Shown: positions 18,318-26,999 of the stretch, one piece after another
Layout: every line of letters begins with the position of its first letter
Numbering within the stretch: position 1 is the stretch's first letter
Source: Anaerolineae bacterium
GTDB lineage: Bacteria > Chloroflexota > Anaerolineae > Aggregatilineales > Phototrophicaceae
Direction of reading: 5' to 3'
Assembly (NCBI GenBank): GCA_025454525.1
Contig: JALOOG010000009.1
Span: 1-63,058 of the forward strand
DNA length: 63,058 nt
The notes under the pieces: generated by a model
What the model saw: only the letters and a program-made list of their open reading frames with translations
Told to the model about the DNA's origin: nothing
Database searches by the model: none
Translations under genes and position numbers: made by a program

Positions 18318-19730
18318 CTATTTCGATGGGATCACGTCTGCACCGCCTAAATACGGACGTAATGCAGTTGGGATCTCAATGCTTCCGTCCGCCTGTTGAT
18401 AATTTTCCATGATCGCGATGATCACACGCGGGGCGGCCAATCCACTCCCGTTGAGCGTGTGGACAAATTGCGACTTTTTGCTTCCATGAGGGCGATATTT
18501 GATGTTGGCCCTGCGCGCCTGAAAGCTTTCGGTATTGCTACATGAACTGACCTCTAACCACTCTTGGCAACCGGGGGCCCACACCTCTAGATCATACTTT
18601 TTCGTGGCGCTAAAACCGAGATCGCCCGTCACGATCTCTAAACGCCGGAAGGGGAGTTCCAACGCCCGGCACACATCACTGGCGGCCTCTACCAATGACT
18701 CCAATTCTTGATAGCTTGTTTCGGGTGTGGTGAACTTGTAGAGTTCCACCTTTTGGAATTGATGCACGCGCTTGATCCCACGCACATCGCGGCCCGCGCT
18801 AGTCTTTTCGCGCCGAAAACAGGGTGTATTAGCGACCATGTAGATCGGCAATTGTGCCTCATCAACGATCTCATCGCGATATAGGTTGGTGATCGCAACT
18901 TCAGCGGTTGGCAGCATATAAATATCCGCTTCAGGATCGGTATACACCACATCGCGAAACTTGGGGAATTGACCCGCGCCGTACATCATGTCCTCTTTCA
19001 CGAAAAACGGCACATACAATTCCTCAAAGCCATGATCGCGGGCCATGTCCAAGAACAAGTTGATCAACGCCCGTTGTAAACGTGCGCCCCAATTTTTCAA
19101 CACATAAGCGCGTGATCCGGCTAACTTCACCCCGCGCTCAAAATCAATGATGTCCAAGGCCACACCGAGATCCCAGTGTGGTTTCGGCTCAAAGGTAAAC
19201 GTGCGGATCGCGCCTTGATGCGGATGTGCGATATTCTGTTCATCGCTATCCCCATACGGCACACTGTCATGGGGTAAATTGGGAATCCAATACAGCTGCT
19301 CATCTAAGGCCGTATTGACTTCACGCACTTGATCATTCAGACCATTCACCCGATCGCCCATATCGCGCAAGGTGTCGGTAAGTTGATCGATGGCGGTGGT
19401 GGGATCACCGTCTACCGGATCACCTGCTTCGCCTTCCATGATTTTCGCGGCGCGTTCGTAATCGCCCGTTTGCAACGAATGGAGCGCTTGCAAAGCCAAT
19501 TGGCCGCGACTCGTGTCATCTAATTTTTTATTACCACGCAAAAAGCCGATCGCCCGGTTGAGCTTGTTACGACTCGCTTGGATGACTTCACTTTCGGTCA
19601 AGAGGGCGCGGCGTTGCCGATCTAGCTCTAAGATCTGATCGATGCGATCGATCGCCTCAAAATCTTGTAATTTTTGGATCTGTTGTTTCACCCAATCCGG
19701 TTGTTCACGGATCAATTGAATGTCTAACAT
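18318..19730 (-). CDS. serS: Seryl-tRNA synthetase
   Basis: Class II synthetase charging tRNA-Ser. The 470-residue protein has an N-terminal helical arm, motif 2 (FRREKTSAGRDVRGIKRVHQF) and motif 3 (LNGSGLAAPRVIIAIMENYQ). The catalytic core is normal, but the N-terminal arm is longer than usual: the PNLPHDSVPYG motif falls at residues 150-160, about 40 residues later than in typical bacterial enzymes, because of an insertion around residues 62-115. Six bases after a small membrane-protein gene, so probably co-transcribed with it. GGAG from that gene's end serves as a distant Shine-Dalgarno. Confidence 0.96.
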   Translation of the reverse strand: MLDIQLIREQPDWVKQQIQKLQDFEAIDRIDQILELDRQRRALLTESEVIQASRNKLNRAIGFLRGNKKLDDTSRGQLALQALHSLQTGDYERAAKIMEGEAGDPVDGDPTTAIDQLTDTLRDMGDRVNGLNDQVREVNTALDEQLYWIPNLPHDSVPYGDSDEQNIAHPHQGAIRTFTFEPKPHWDLGVALDIIDFERGVKLAGSRAYVLKNWGARLQRALINLFLDMARDHGFEELYVPFFVKEDMMYGAGQFPKFRDVVYTDPEADIYMLPTAEVAITNLYRDEIVDEAQLPIYMVANTPCFRREKTSAGRDVRGIKRVHQFQKVELYKFTTPETSYQELESLVEAASDVCRALELPFRRLEIVTGDLGFSATKKYDLEVWAPGCQEWLEVSSCSNTESFQARRANIKYRPHGSKKSQFVHTLNGSGLAAPRVIIAIMENYQQADGSIEIPTALRPYLGGADVIPSK

Positions 19731-19736
19731 AGTGGA

Positions 19737-19922
19737 TTAAGCTCCTTCAGTGTGGGTTGGATCGCTAGGGGCAGTGTTATCGGGTAAAGGACGGCGATAA
19801 CGTGGATCACCGGGAAGCGGGCGGATCATATCGCGATAAAAGCGCACGATCGCCAACGCTGACCCAATCATGATCACCAATAAGATCGCCGTATCGAAGA
19901 CTTCACGGGTTAAAAAATCCAT
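19737..19922 (-). CDS. Small single-helix membrane protein, 61 aa
   Basis: Sixty-one residues with one membrane helix (about 8-26, FDTAILLVIMIGSALAIV) and a Pro-rich cytoplasmic tail. The ATG at 19922, with TGGAGTG upstream, is preferred to an ATG 24 bases earlier that lacks a site and lies close to the terminator of the preceding gene. It is immediately upstream of serS. No family recognised. Confidence 0.6.
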   Translation of the reverse strand: MDFLTREVFDTAILLVIMIGSALAIVRFYRDMIRPLPGDPRYRRPLPDNTAPSDPTHTEGA

Positions 19923-19945
19923 CGGATTCACTCCAAATAAAAACA

Positions 19946-19966
19946 CCCCGCCCGAACCGGACGAGG
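19946..19966 (-). terminator. Intrinsic terminator of the PAS kinase gene
   Basis: In the minus-strand RNA, CCUCGUCCG pairs with CGGGCGGGG (two G-U pairs) around a three-base loop, followed by TGTTTTTATTT. It lies after the stop at 20003. Confidence 0.75.
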
Positions 19967-20002
19967 CGTATGATCAACGCTCAAGGGGGTGGGCGACAAA
20001 AC

Positions 20003-21151
20003 CTACGAAAGAATGCTATCAGAAGAAGAACTGGCCGCGGCGGTTTCATCCACCCAAACAGGCAAGGTCAAACTAAAGGTCGTACCGACCCCTTCTTCGC
20101 TATCAAACCACAACCGGCCGTTCATCGCTTCCACCTCATGTTTACACAGGTATAGGCTTAGCCCATACCCAAATTCCCCCATAATTTGCGGTTGACGGGC
20201 GCGGGCGAATGGCTCAAACACCCGTTCACGTTCTTTTTGACGCACCCCGTAACCTTCATCCACCAGATCGATCTGCACCATTTGATTTTTGGTTTGAATG
20301 TTGATCTTGATCGGTGATGCTTTCATACTATACATGATAGCATTCCGCAGCATGTCCCGCAATATACGGGTGAGGTATTGCGAGGATGCGTTGACGATCG
20401 TGTTTTTAGGGATCGTGGTGGTGATCCGCGCCCGATGATCGTTGGCATCGGTTTCGGGATCGACCAGCATGATCTCATCCAATTCTTCTAGAAAATCTTC
20501 AAAGTAATTGTTTAAATCCAGTTTGCGTTTACGTTGTTTGACCGTCTCGCGCAAGCGTCCGGTGCGGATGTCCTCTAAGCGTTCAAACATCTCCATAAAG
20601 CGCGCCACGCGGTGCATGTGGATCGAGATCAAGCGCGTGAATCCCCCTAAGCGCTTGCTTAGTGTCTCTACGGACTCGTTTTTCTTGATCACTTTCATCG
20701 ATTGATTGATCAGGTCAATGTGGCCTTGGGTCGCTTCGACCGCTTCACGCATTTCAGCGCGAAACCGATCGGTTTCACCCGTCATCGCTGACCAATCGGT
20801 AGTTTCTAAGGTGATCATGGTGAACACTTCGCCGGATTCGCCTTGTACTGCTGCCGCCCAACACGGCACATACGACCCGGAGCGGTAGATATGAAACCGG
20901 AGCGGGCGTTCAGATTGCATCGCACGGGCGCGGATCGCGTCAATTTGTTGATCAGGATCGGTTTGTTTCGTGTTAAACAACACGGTGGCGGCGGGCCATC
21001 CTTTTTCGCGTAAGACATTCAGATCTGTGCCTAAGATGGCACGCGCCGCTAAATTTTCTGTGATCAACTTGCCGTCACTGGTGAACAGCAATACCCCTTC
21101 GCCCAAACCGTCTAAGACTGCTTGTAAATCAAGTTTTCCGTCAATTGGCAT
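20003..21151 (-). CDS. PAS-containing histidine-kinase-like protein
   Basis: Soluble 382-residue protein. An N-terminal PAS domain (residues 8-120; DGLGEGVLLFTSDGKLITENLAA) is followed by a helical dimerisation region and a HATPase domain with N-box NAIMYSM, VDEGYGV and GYGLSLYLCKHEVEAMNG. The usual H-box (HE/DLRxP) is absent; the helix that should carry it contains only HMHRVARFMEMFERL, so autophosphorylation is uncertain. The ATP-binding site looks intact. GGAG precedes the ATG. Monocistronic with its own terminator. Function may be as an ATP-dependent switch or partner of another kinase. Confidence 0.8.
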   Translation of the reverse strand: MPIDGKLDLQAVLDGLGEGVLLFTSDGKLITENLAARAILGTDLNVLREKGWPAATVLFNTKQTDPDQQIDAIRARAMQSERPLRFHIYRSGSYVPCWAAAVQGESGEVFTMITLETTDWSAMTGETDRFRAEMREAVEATQGHIDLINQSMKVIKKNESVETLSKRLGGFTRLISIHMHRVARFMEMFERLEDIRTGRLRETVKQRKRKLDLNNYFEDFLEELDEIMLVDPETDANDHRARITTTIPKNTIVNASSQYLTRILRDMLRNAIMYSMKASPIKINIQTKNQMVQIDLVDEGYGVRQKERERVFEPFARARQPQIMGEFGYGLSLYLCKHEVEAMNGRLWFDSEEGVGTTFSLTLPVWVDETAAASSSSDSILS

Positions 21152-21239
21152 AGCATAACTCCGTCACCGGGGATAAATGGCATAAAGATCCGGCACTTTT
21201 ATTGTAACTGGTTTCGCGCTTTTTCGCTTGTCGATACGC

Positions 21240-21245
21240 TACAAT
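21240..21245 (+). promoter_or_regulatory. Probable -10 of the serine protease gene
   Basis: TACAAT, 38 bases before the ATG at 21284. No clear -35 could be placed at 17 bases. Confidence 0.4.
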
Positions 21246-21283
21246 GTGTTCAATGATTTTTTGCGTGGGGAGTGCTGTCTATC

Positions 21284-22414
21284 ATGACCGAAATTCAAAA
21301 TTTGCTACAGGCCCAAGCGGCGAATGAGGCCCAATTGTTGGCTAAACAAAATGTGATCGGAGTCGCGGTCGGATATAAAGAATCCGGTGGGGTGGTCACC
21401 GATGAGTTAGCTGTGATCGCCTTGGTTGAGGAGAAAAAACCCGTCGCGCAACTTGCGCCGGATGAGTTAGTGCCAAAACAGGTCAATGGGGTGCGGACTG
21501 ATGTCTATGAGGTGGGCAAGTTGCGTGCGCTACAAAATCTACCAAAAGACCGCTTTCGCCCAACGATCCCCGCGGGTGTAAGCGCCGGCCATCATCGCGT
21601 CACGGCTGGCACTTTAGGCGCGATCGTCAAAGACCGTGTGACCGGAGCGCTGTTATTGCTCTCAAATAACCATGTGTTCGCTAACAACAATGAAGCTCAA
21701 GTGAATGATCCGATCCTGCAACCTGCGCCCATGGATGGAGGACAAAACCCCTTAGACATCGTGGCTCGCTTAGAACGATTCGCCCCCTTACGTTTTATTG
21801 AAGACGCAGCCCAACAAGGCCCCGCGCCGATCCAACAGCCCACCGAACAACCGGCCGGTTGCAATATCGTGAGTATTTTTGTGATGATCACCAATTTGAT
21901 CGCGGGCCTCACTGGATCAAACGTGCGTGCTACGGTGACACCTTCAGCGGCAGCATCGGCGGCCGGTGCAACGATCATGCAAGCGATCCCTAAATCATTG
22001 GCCGCGCAAGCTTTCACACCCGATAATGCCCTAGATGCCGCCTTGGCCCGTCCCCAAAGCCCTAGCATGTTCACCAATGAGATCCTTGGCATCGGCCCGA
22101 TCTATAACACCGCCGCACCCACGCTCAATATGACCGTGCGAAAATCGGGCCGCACCACCGGAGTCACACAAGGCAAAGTGACCTTGCTCAATGCCACGAT
22201 CAATATCACCTATGACACTAGCCGCGGTGAACGCACCGCCCGGTTTACCGGCCAAGTCCTCACCGAGGCAATGAGTCAGGGCGGCGATTCGGGATCGTTG
22301 GTGGTGGATGAAACTGGACGTAACGCGGTCGGTTTATTATTTGCCGGATCGCCTGTAGCGAGTGTATTCACCCCGATCGATGTCGTCATGGCGGCGTTAG
22401 ATATTGTCTTTTAA
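21284..22414 (+). CDS. Trypsin-like serine protease without signal peptide
   Basis: A 376-residue protein with an apparent chymotrypsin-fold triad: His130 (LLSNNHVFA), Asp251 (DNALDAALA) and Ser336 in QGGDSGSLV. No signal peptide or lipobox is present, so it is predicted to be cytoplasmic unless exported another way. Residues 15-80 form a separate N-terminal module (NVIGVAVGYK... VPKQVNGVRTDVYEVG) that is repeated as a stand-alone protein by the next gene. The ATG at 21284 is chosen because GGGGAG is 11 bases upstream; the in-frame GTG at 21272 overlaps that site. Twenty bases separate it from the next gene. Confidence 0.8.
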   Translation: MTEIQNLLQAQAANEAQLLAKQNVIGVAVGYKESGGVVTDELAVIALVEEKKPVAQLAPDELVPKQVNGVRTDVYEVGKLRALQNLPKDRFRPTIPAGVSAGHHRVTAGTLGAIVKDRVTGALLLLSNNHVFANNNEAQVNDPILQPAPMDGGQNPLDIVARLERFAPLRFIEDAAQQGPAPIQQPTEQPAGCNIVSIFVMITNLIAGLTGSNVRATVTPSAAASAAGATIMQAIPKSLAAQAFTPDNALDAALARPQSPSMFTNEILGIGPIYNTAAPTLNMTVRKSGRTTGVTQGKVTLLNATINITYDTSRGERTARFTGQVLTEAMSQGGDSGSLVVDETGRNAVGLLFAGSPVASVFTPIDVVMAALDIVF

Positions 22415-22433
22415 GCAGTGAGGAAGGGCAGTT

Positions 22434-22691
22434 ATGGATGAGCAGTTGCAAGCACGGTTAACCGAGATTCAAACGCGCTATCTGGAGATGCTGATGAGCA
22501 AACCAAACGTGATCGGTGTGGGCATCGGCAAACGCAAGCGAAGCGGAGTCTATCTTGAAGAAGTCTGTATCGTGGTAATGGTGACGCAAAAAGTCCCCTT
22601 CGATCAACTTCACCCAGAGGATCGGATTCCCCAAATGATCGAAGGGATTCCGATCGATGTCCAAGAATTTGGGAGTTTTAGCGCGTTTTAA
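22434..22691 (+). CDS. Stand-alone copy of the protease N-terminal domain
   Basis: Eighty-five residues that align along almost their whole length with residues 10-85 of the upstream protease: NVIGVGIGKRK against NVIGVAVGYKE, then CIVVMVTQKVPFDQLHPEDRIPQ against LAVIALVEEKKPVAQLAPDELVPK, then IPIDVQEFG against VRTDVYEVG. Protease-less propeptide-like domains often act as inhibitors or chaperones, which is the likely role here (inference). GGAAGG precedes the ATG. Same operon, 20-base gap. Confidence 0.75.
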   Translation: MDEQLQARLTEIQTRYLEMLMSKPNVIGVGIGKRKRSGVYLEEVCIVVMVTQKVPFDQLHPEDRIPQMIEGIPIDVQEFGSFSAF

Positions 22692-22770
22692 TCACTGCTA
22701 GATTCACCCTCGCGCAGTCTCTCATCTTGCGCTAAATTGACGGGATAAACGCAGAGCAGGAGCAAGATTT

Positions 22771-24102
22771 ATGATTCAATTAACCCATCGCCTATTCCGG
22801 CGGGGACTCACAGGGGCGCTGTGTCTGTTGGCACTGATCACATTGATCGGTTGTTCGTTGCCTTCGCAAGGGACATCGGTCGCTGTGATCACCGGCCCAC
22901 CGACGATCACCCTTGCGTCACCGCTTCCCAATTCAACCTTTTTGGCCGATGTGCCGGTCAATATTTTAGCGGCGATCGCTAATGCCGGCCCCGACATCCA
23001 ACGGGTTGAAGTCCGGGTCGATAACACCACTTTGGCCGATCTCAACGCGCCGAATCCATCGGGCGCAACGGTGTTCACCGTTACACAAACATGGACAGCG
23101 ACAGGTGAAGGCCCTCATACGATCAGCGTACAGGCCTTTCGGGGCGACGGCACATCAAGTACGGCCGCCGTAGTTCAGATCAATGTGGTGAATGAGCCAC
23201 CGATCGTCGCAACCGAGACTCCGATACCGACTCCTGTGCCACCCACCGCGACTCCGACTCCGGTGACACCGACGGTAGCGGCCACCAGTGGCGGCGGCAC
23301 AACACCACAAGCGACGGACACAACTGGGAGTGGTGGCGGGAATGTGACGCAACCGACGGCCACCACGCAAGCGACCACCGCGCAAGGGGTGGTGGTGCGT
23401 GTGGTACCGGGGGGCATGAACGTTCGGCGTGGCCCCAGCACCAACTTTATCCCACCGTTGGGCGCATTGCCCGGTGAACAGGAAGTGCCGATCTTGGCTA
23501 CCAATCAAAACGGCACATGGTTTAAGATCCGGTTTAATGGTCAAGATGCGTGGATCTCATCCGATCCCAACTTGGTGACGGTGATCTCTGGGGATGTGAC
23601 CACTTTGCCGCGTGAAACTGGCCCCGCGATTCCCACCTTACCGCCGCCCACCGCACAACCGACGACTGTGCCTCAAACCGCCGCCCCCGGCACGACCCCA
23701 ACCACTGGTGCAACGGGTAATGGTGCGGATCTGGTGATCACGGGCTTTGAATTGCGTCAAGGAGCGCGTCCGGTGAATACGATCTTTATCAATGAGCCGG
23801 CTGTGGCCTTTGTGAAGATCAAAAATCAGGGTAATCAGCCCACGTCAACCGGATTCTTGGTTATTTTGCGGATTGTCAATACGGCCGACGGAGGCTTTAA
23901 GTTGGAAGAAGCAGCCGCTTACTCCGCGGTATTAGCTCCGGGCGAAGAAACGACTGTACAGATTCCATTTACCGATCGGGCCGGCGCGGGCCTCGATAAA
24001 TCTGCGGCCGCGGTGGTAGACGAAAACAATCAAGTGCCAGAAGCCAATGACGGCAATAACGGATCGCCTTTCGCGATCAACTACGTCTTAGGCGCGCAAT
24101 AA
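22771..24102 (+). CDS. Surface lipoprotein with Ig-like, SH3 and CARDB domains
   Basis: Lipoprotein of 443 residues with lipobox Cys28 (LIGC). An Ig-like domain (about 45-130; PPTITLASPLPNSTF, VPVNILAAIANAG) is followed by a Thr/Pro linker, a bacterial SH3 domain (about 208-272; GGMNVRRGPSTNF, GTWFKIRFNGQDAWIS), a second linker, and a CARDB-type domain (about 325-440; GADLVITGFELRQG, EANDGNNGS). Expected on the outer cell surface, binding wall polymers or other surface proteins. Possibly co-transcribed with the protease pair 80 bases upstream. A perfect hairpin follows. Confidence 0.85.
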   Translation: MIQLTHRLFRRGLTGALCLLALITLIGCSLPSQGTSVAVITGPPTITLASPLPNSTFLADVPVNILAAIANAGPDIQRVEVRVDNTTLADLNAPNPSGATVFTVTQTWTATGEGPHTISVQAFRGDGTSSTAAVVQINVVNEPPIVATETPIPTPVPPTATPTPVTPTVAATSGGGTTPQATDTTGSGGGNVTQPTATTQATTAQGVVVRVVPGGMNVRRGPSTNFIPPLGALPGEQEVPILATNQNGTWFKIRFNGQDAWISSDPNLVTVISGDVTTLPRETGPAIPTLPPPTAQPTTVPQTAAPGTTPTTGATGNGADLVITGFELRQGARPVNTIFINEPAVAFVKIKNQGNQPTSTGFLVILRIVNTADGGFKLEEAAAYSAVLAPGEETTVQIPFTDRAGAGLDKSAAAVVDENNQVPEANDGNNGSPFAINYVLGAQ

Positions 24103-24111
24103 ATCAACCCA

Positions 24112-24139
24112 TTGGGGCGCATCAATCGATGCGCCCCAA
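24112..24139. terminator. Hairpin between convergent genes
   Basis: TTGGGGCGCAT and ATGCGCCCCAA form perfect 11-base arms around a six-base loop. It stands between stops at 24102 (plus) and 24147 (minus) and can serve both strands. No long T-run follows. Confidence 0.7.
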
Positions 24140-24146
24140 GCGAAAC

Positions 24147-25451
24147 TTATGCGGCAACCATTTCGCGTTGACTGTCTAAGAGTTGTTGTGCTTCTTGCAA
24201 AGTGGGTGCGTAACTGATCAGATGTTCTTCGCCGATCGTCACAAAACAGAGCGTTTCGGCGGCACTTGTCCAGCAATCGCCGTCTTGATCGGCCTCTGGT
24301 AAGCGCATTTCAATGAATTTGAGATAACCTTCGGAAAATTCATCCGCTTCAAGAGCGCTATCCCATGCCAACCGCATTACCCAAGCGCGTTGATCGGTTT
24401 CCGCATTGTAATACAGGTGATAGCGATCCCCGCCCCAACCGGCCGCCATGTCCGCTGCATCGCGAGGCGCTAATTGGGTAGCGAGATATTCCCGTAAGAA
24501 AAACTCCCCTAATGTCCGATCAAACAACCGTTCCCAAGGTGCATCCAACGGCATTTGCTCATTGTTAAGCGTGATCGGGAGCGGATTTTCACCGGTGAGA
24601 TACTTTTCCGGATGTAAGATCTGTTCGGTGGAGAGCGGCAAGTCGGTATACGCTTGATTCACGCGCTCCCAACCCCCATCATCGCGTAAGGCGGTCACAA
24701 ATTCCATGCCATCTAAGTAAGGCGAAGTCAATTCGGTGATCAAGATCGGCGGGGTGTTTTCCGGAAATTCAGCACTTCCAGCGACCGTAAGCGATCCGAT
24801 CCCAGCCAAGACGCGCAAGGGTTGATCTTCAGCCAAGCGGGTGAGGTAATCAGTCATCACCAGAGTCGCATCACCTTCTACGAGGGATAACACCGCTTGA
24901 GCGCGATCCGGCTCGGCATTGACCAGATCATCGGTGAGCAGGCGCTCTAGATCAAAATGTTGATCTTGCAAGGCGTGGGTAAATTCATGCGAGTAGACGA
25001 TCTCCTCTAACAGCGGGAGGGCGCGTTGGGGCGTGATGTCGTTAAGCAGGACGATATTCATCTCATCCGTTTCCGTGTCATAAAACCCGCCGATCTGATC
25101 GCCCAACAATTCGATATAGGTCTGCATCAACATGGTATCGGACGGCATGAGATCAAACGCGATGTAAAATTGTTGCGCCTCAAAGAAATCGCGTTCCACG
25201 TCTTCACCAGAAATGCTCTCATTCAGATAAGCGCGCACATCGTCAGGACGAGGGAATATCCGCGTTACGGTGTCCAAGGGTTCTAATTCGCGGATTTCAC
25301 TGGTGATGCGCTCAATTTCATCCATATAGTCGTTTAATTCCGGGCTAGGGGTAAATGCGCCCGCATCATCCGGTTCTTGCGCTTGGGTGAACCCGATCGC
25401 ACAACTCAACAGCACGATCAACACAATTCCGATCATTTTTAGCTTCTTCAC
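24147..25451 (-). CDS. Secreted zinc-metallopeptidase-like protein
   Basis: Exported protein of 434 residues with a signal peptide cleaved near residue 25 (FTQAQ). The zinc motif is HEFTH (155-159) in IVYSHEFTHALQDQHFDL; EGDATLV at about 192-198 may supply a third ligand (Glu192), as in gluzincins. N-terminal residues 35-110 are helical and acidic; the C-terminal part is mixed. Substrate unknown; extracellular location inferred. ATG start after a long upstream gap; monocistronic. The HEXXH and downstream EGDA pattern are the only basis for calling it a peptidase. Confidence 0.75.
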   Translation of the reverse strand: MKKLKMIGIVLIVLLSCAIGFTQAQEPDDAGAFTPSPELNDYMDEIERITSEIRELEPLDTVTRIFPRPDDVRAYLNESISGEDVERDFFEAQQFYIAFDLMPSDTMLMQTYIELLGDQIGGFYDTETDEMNIVLLNDITPQRALPLLEEIVYSHEFTHALQDQHFDLERLLTDDLVNAEPDRAQAVLSLVEGDATLVMTDYLTRLAEDQPLRVLAGIGSLTVAGSAEFPENTPPILITELTSPYLDGMEFVTALRDDGGWERVNQAYTDLPLSTEQILHPEKYLTGENPLPITLNNEQMPLDAPWERLFDRTLGEFFLREYLATQLAPRDAADMAAGWGGDRYHLYYNAETDQRAWVMRLAWDSALEADEFSEGYLKFIEMRLPEADQDGDCWTSAAETLCFVTIGEEHLISYAPTLQEAQQLLDSQREMVAA

Positions 25452-25571
25452 GTAACCATCCCTTCAAATCGACTCGAAACACTTCTCTCAATTATACGTT
25501 TAAAGCGGGTGGATTGTCGCAAGTCAGCGGGGTATGATTAAGGGCGGAGTTTATAGCGAAAGGCAGCGCGA

Positions 25572-26126
25572 ATGCGGGCAATCGAACGTTTATTTGAGAT
25601 CATCCTGTGGAATAGCCGGATGGTGATCATAGTTCCGGTGATGATTAGTTTGTTGTTATGCTTTGGGGTGTTTGCCACCACGACGGTTGATGCGTTTATG
25701 TTGTTGGGACGCATGATCCAATATATCACGACCCCGGAAACTCGTAGCATGGTTTCCACCGAAAATATCGGCTTATTGGTGGCGATCATTGATGGTTATC
25801 TGTTAGCCGCGATCTTGTTCATTTTTGCGCTAGGCATGTATGAACTGTTTGTGAACAAGGTCGATATTGCCGAAGGATCGGAATTTGCCTCACGGGTGCT
25901 GTTGATCAAGAGCTTAGATGACCTCAAAGATCGCCTTGCCAACGTGATCTTATTGATCTTGATCGTCAAGTTCTTCCAACAAGCGTTGAAGATCAAATAC
26001 GAAAACACCACCGATCTGATCTTGTTGGCCTTAGCAGTGGTGATGATCGCCGGGGCATTGTATTTGAGTGGGCGCGCCCGTCCGGCCTATAAATACCTTG
26101 GCCCAGAGGCAAAAGATCAAGGGTAG
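25572..26126 (+). CDS. YqhA/UPF0114 family membrane protein
   Basis: A 184-residue inner-membrane protein with four helices (about 15-40, 72-95, 120-140, 145-165). The GMYELFVNKVDIAEGSE segment, the ILLILIVKFFQQALKI helix and overall length match the YqhA (UPF0114) family, whose function is not established. Convergent with the gene at 26129, only two bases between stops. Confidence 0.8.
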   Translation: MRAIERLFEIILWNSRMVIIVPVMISLLLCFGVFATTTVDAFMLLGRMIQYITTPETRSMVSTENIGLLVAIIDGYLLAAILFIFALGMYELFVNKVDIAEGSEFASRVLLIKSLDDLKDRLANVILLILIVKFFQQALKIKYENTTDLILLALAVVMIAGALYLSGRARPAYKYLGPEAKDQG

Positions 26127-26128
26127 CC

Positions 26129-26935
26129 TCAATACCCGATCCCCTGTACTTTGATATTAAAGCGGTGGGGTTGATGATTTTGGATCGTGATATTGGCCAC
26201 TTCTAAAAATCCGCCAAGGTTATCGATCTGACGGATGTTAAAGGTCTTAAACACCTTAAATTTTTGGCGATCGTTCAGCTTTTTGATCAGCAAACGATCG
26301 CCACGAATTTCGACATCAACTTGTTCCCACCGAATCTTGTTTCGTCCGATTTGGAGGCCGGCGCTGTGCATGATCAGACTCGGATGTAACTGCACCGCCT
26401 TGTTTTCGCGCAAAGCGCGGGCGATACGTTCTCCGATCACATCCGCGATATACGGACGCACATACGAAGTGATCAATCGTACATCCCCATGCACTGCGGT
26501 GATCCGAAAGGCGCGGTTGTCGCCCATCGTGAGGGTTTGCGCGCCTAGTGTGGCGATCACCCATGGACCGATCCGCAAGGGGCGCACCCCTTCACGAAAG
26601 CTTTTGACTTGTGTCCATTTATATTTGTGATCGATCCCGCGTTGTTGCCAGATAAACCCGCGATCAAAAAATTGGATCGACTCCTTGCGCCGCGTCAACC
26701 ACCGCCATAAGTTAAAGATCCCACGCACAAAAAACAACGCCACTACGCCTAAGGCCAGAATTTCACCCACTTGGATCAACAACGGATCCGCGATCCCACG
26801 ACCTCCGGCCTGATTCAGCGCTACCCATGCCCCAAACGCGGCGACGAGTGCGAGTAAATTCCAAAAAAAGCGTTTCAAGTACCGTTGACGCTCAACGGTG
26901 ATCGTGTAGATCAATTTGGGTTTGTCCAGAACCAT
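26129..26935 (-). CDS. Membrane protein with PH-like cytoplasmic domain
   Basis: A 268-residue protein with two N-terminal membrane helices (about 25-45 and 55-75) and a cytoplasmic domain in which FFDRGFIWQQRGIDHKYKWTQV and the later GLQIGRNKIRWEQVDVE recall two PH-like halves (DUF6585-like pattern). Function unknown; probably a membrane-associated scaffold. The ATG at 26935 follows the terminator of the upstream response-regulator gene by 32 bases, so it may have its own promoter. Confidence 0.6.
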   Translation of the reverse strand: MVLDKPKLIYTITVERQRYLKRFFWNLLALVAAFGAWVALNQAGGRGIADPLLIQVGEILALGVVALFFVRGIFNLWRWLTRRKESIQFFDRGFIWQQRGIDHKYKWTQVKSFREGVRPLRIGPWVIATLGAQTLTMGDNRAFRITAVHGDVRLITSYVRPYIADVIGERIARALRENKAVQLHPSLIMHSAGLQIGRNKIRWEQVDVEIRGDRLLIKKLNDRQKFKVFKTFNIRQIDNLGGFLEVANITIQNHQPHRFNIKVQGIGY

Positions 26936-26966
26936 CGCTTTGATCCTTTCGCTTAGCTGGAATCAA

Positions 26967-26990
26967 ACAGAGCGCTCAGGTGCGCTCTGT
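26967..26990 (-). terminator. Hairpin after response-regulator gene
   Basis: ACAGAGCGC (26967-26975) pairs perfectly with GCGCTCTGT (26982-26990) around a six-base loop, nine bases after the stop at 27000 on the minus strand. A short T-rich stretch (TTTGATTCC) follows. Confidence 0.7.
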
Positions 26991-26999
26991 ACAAGGGGC

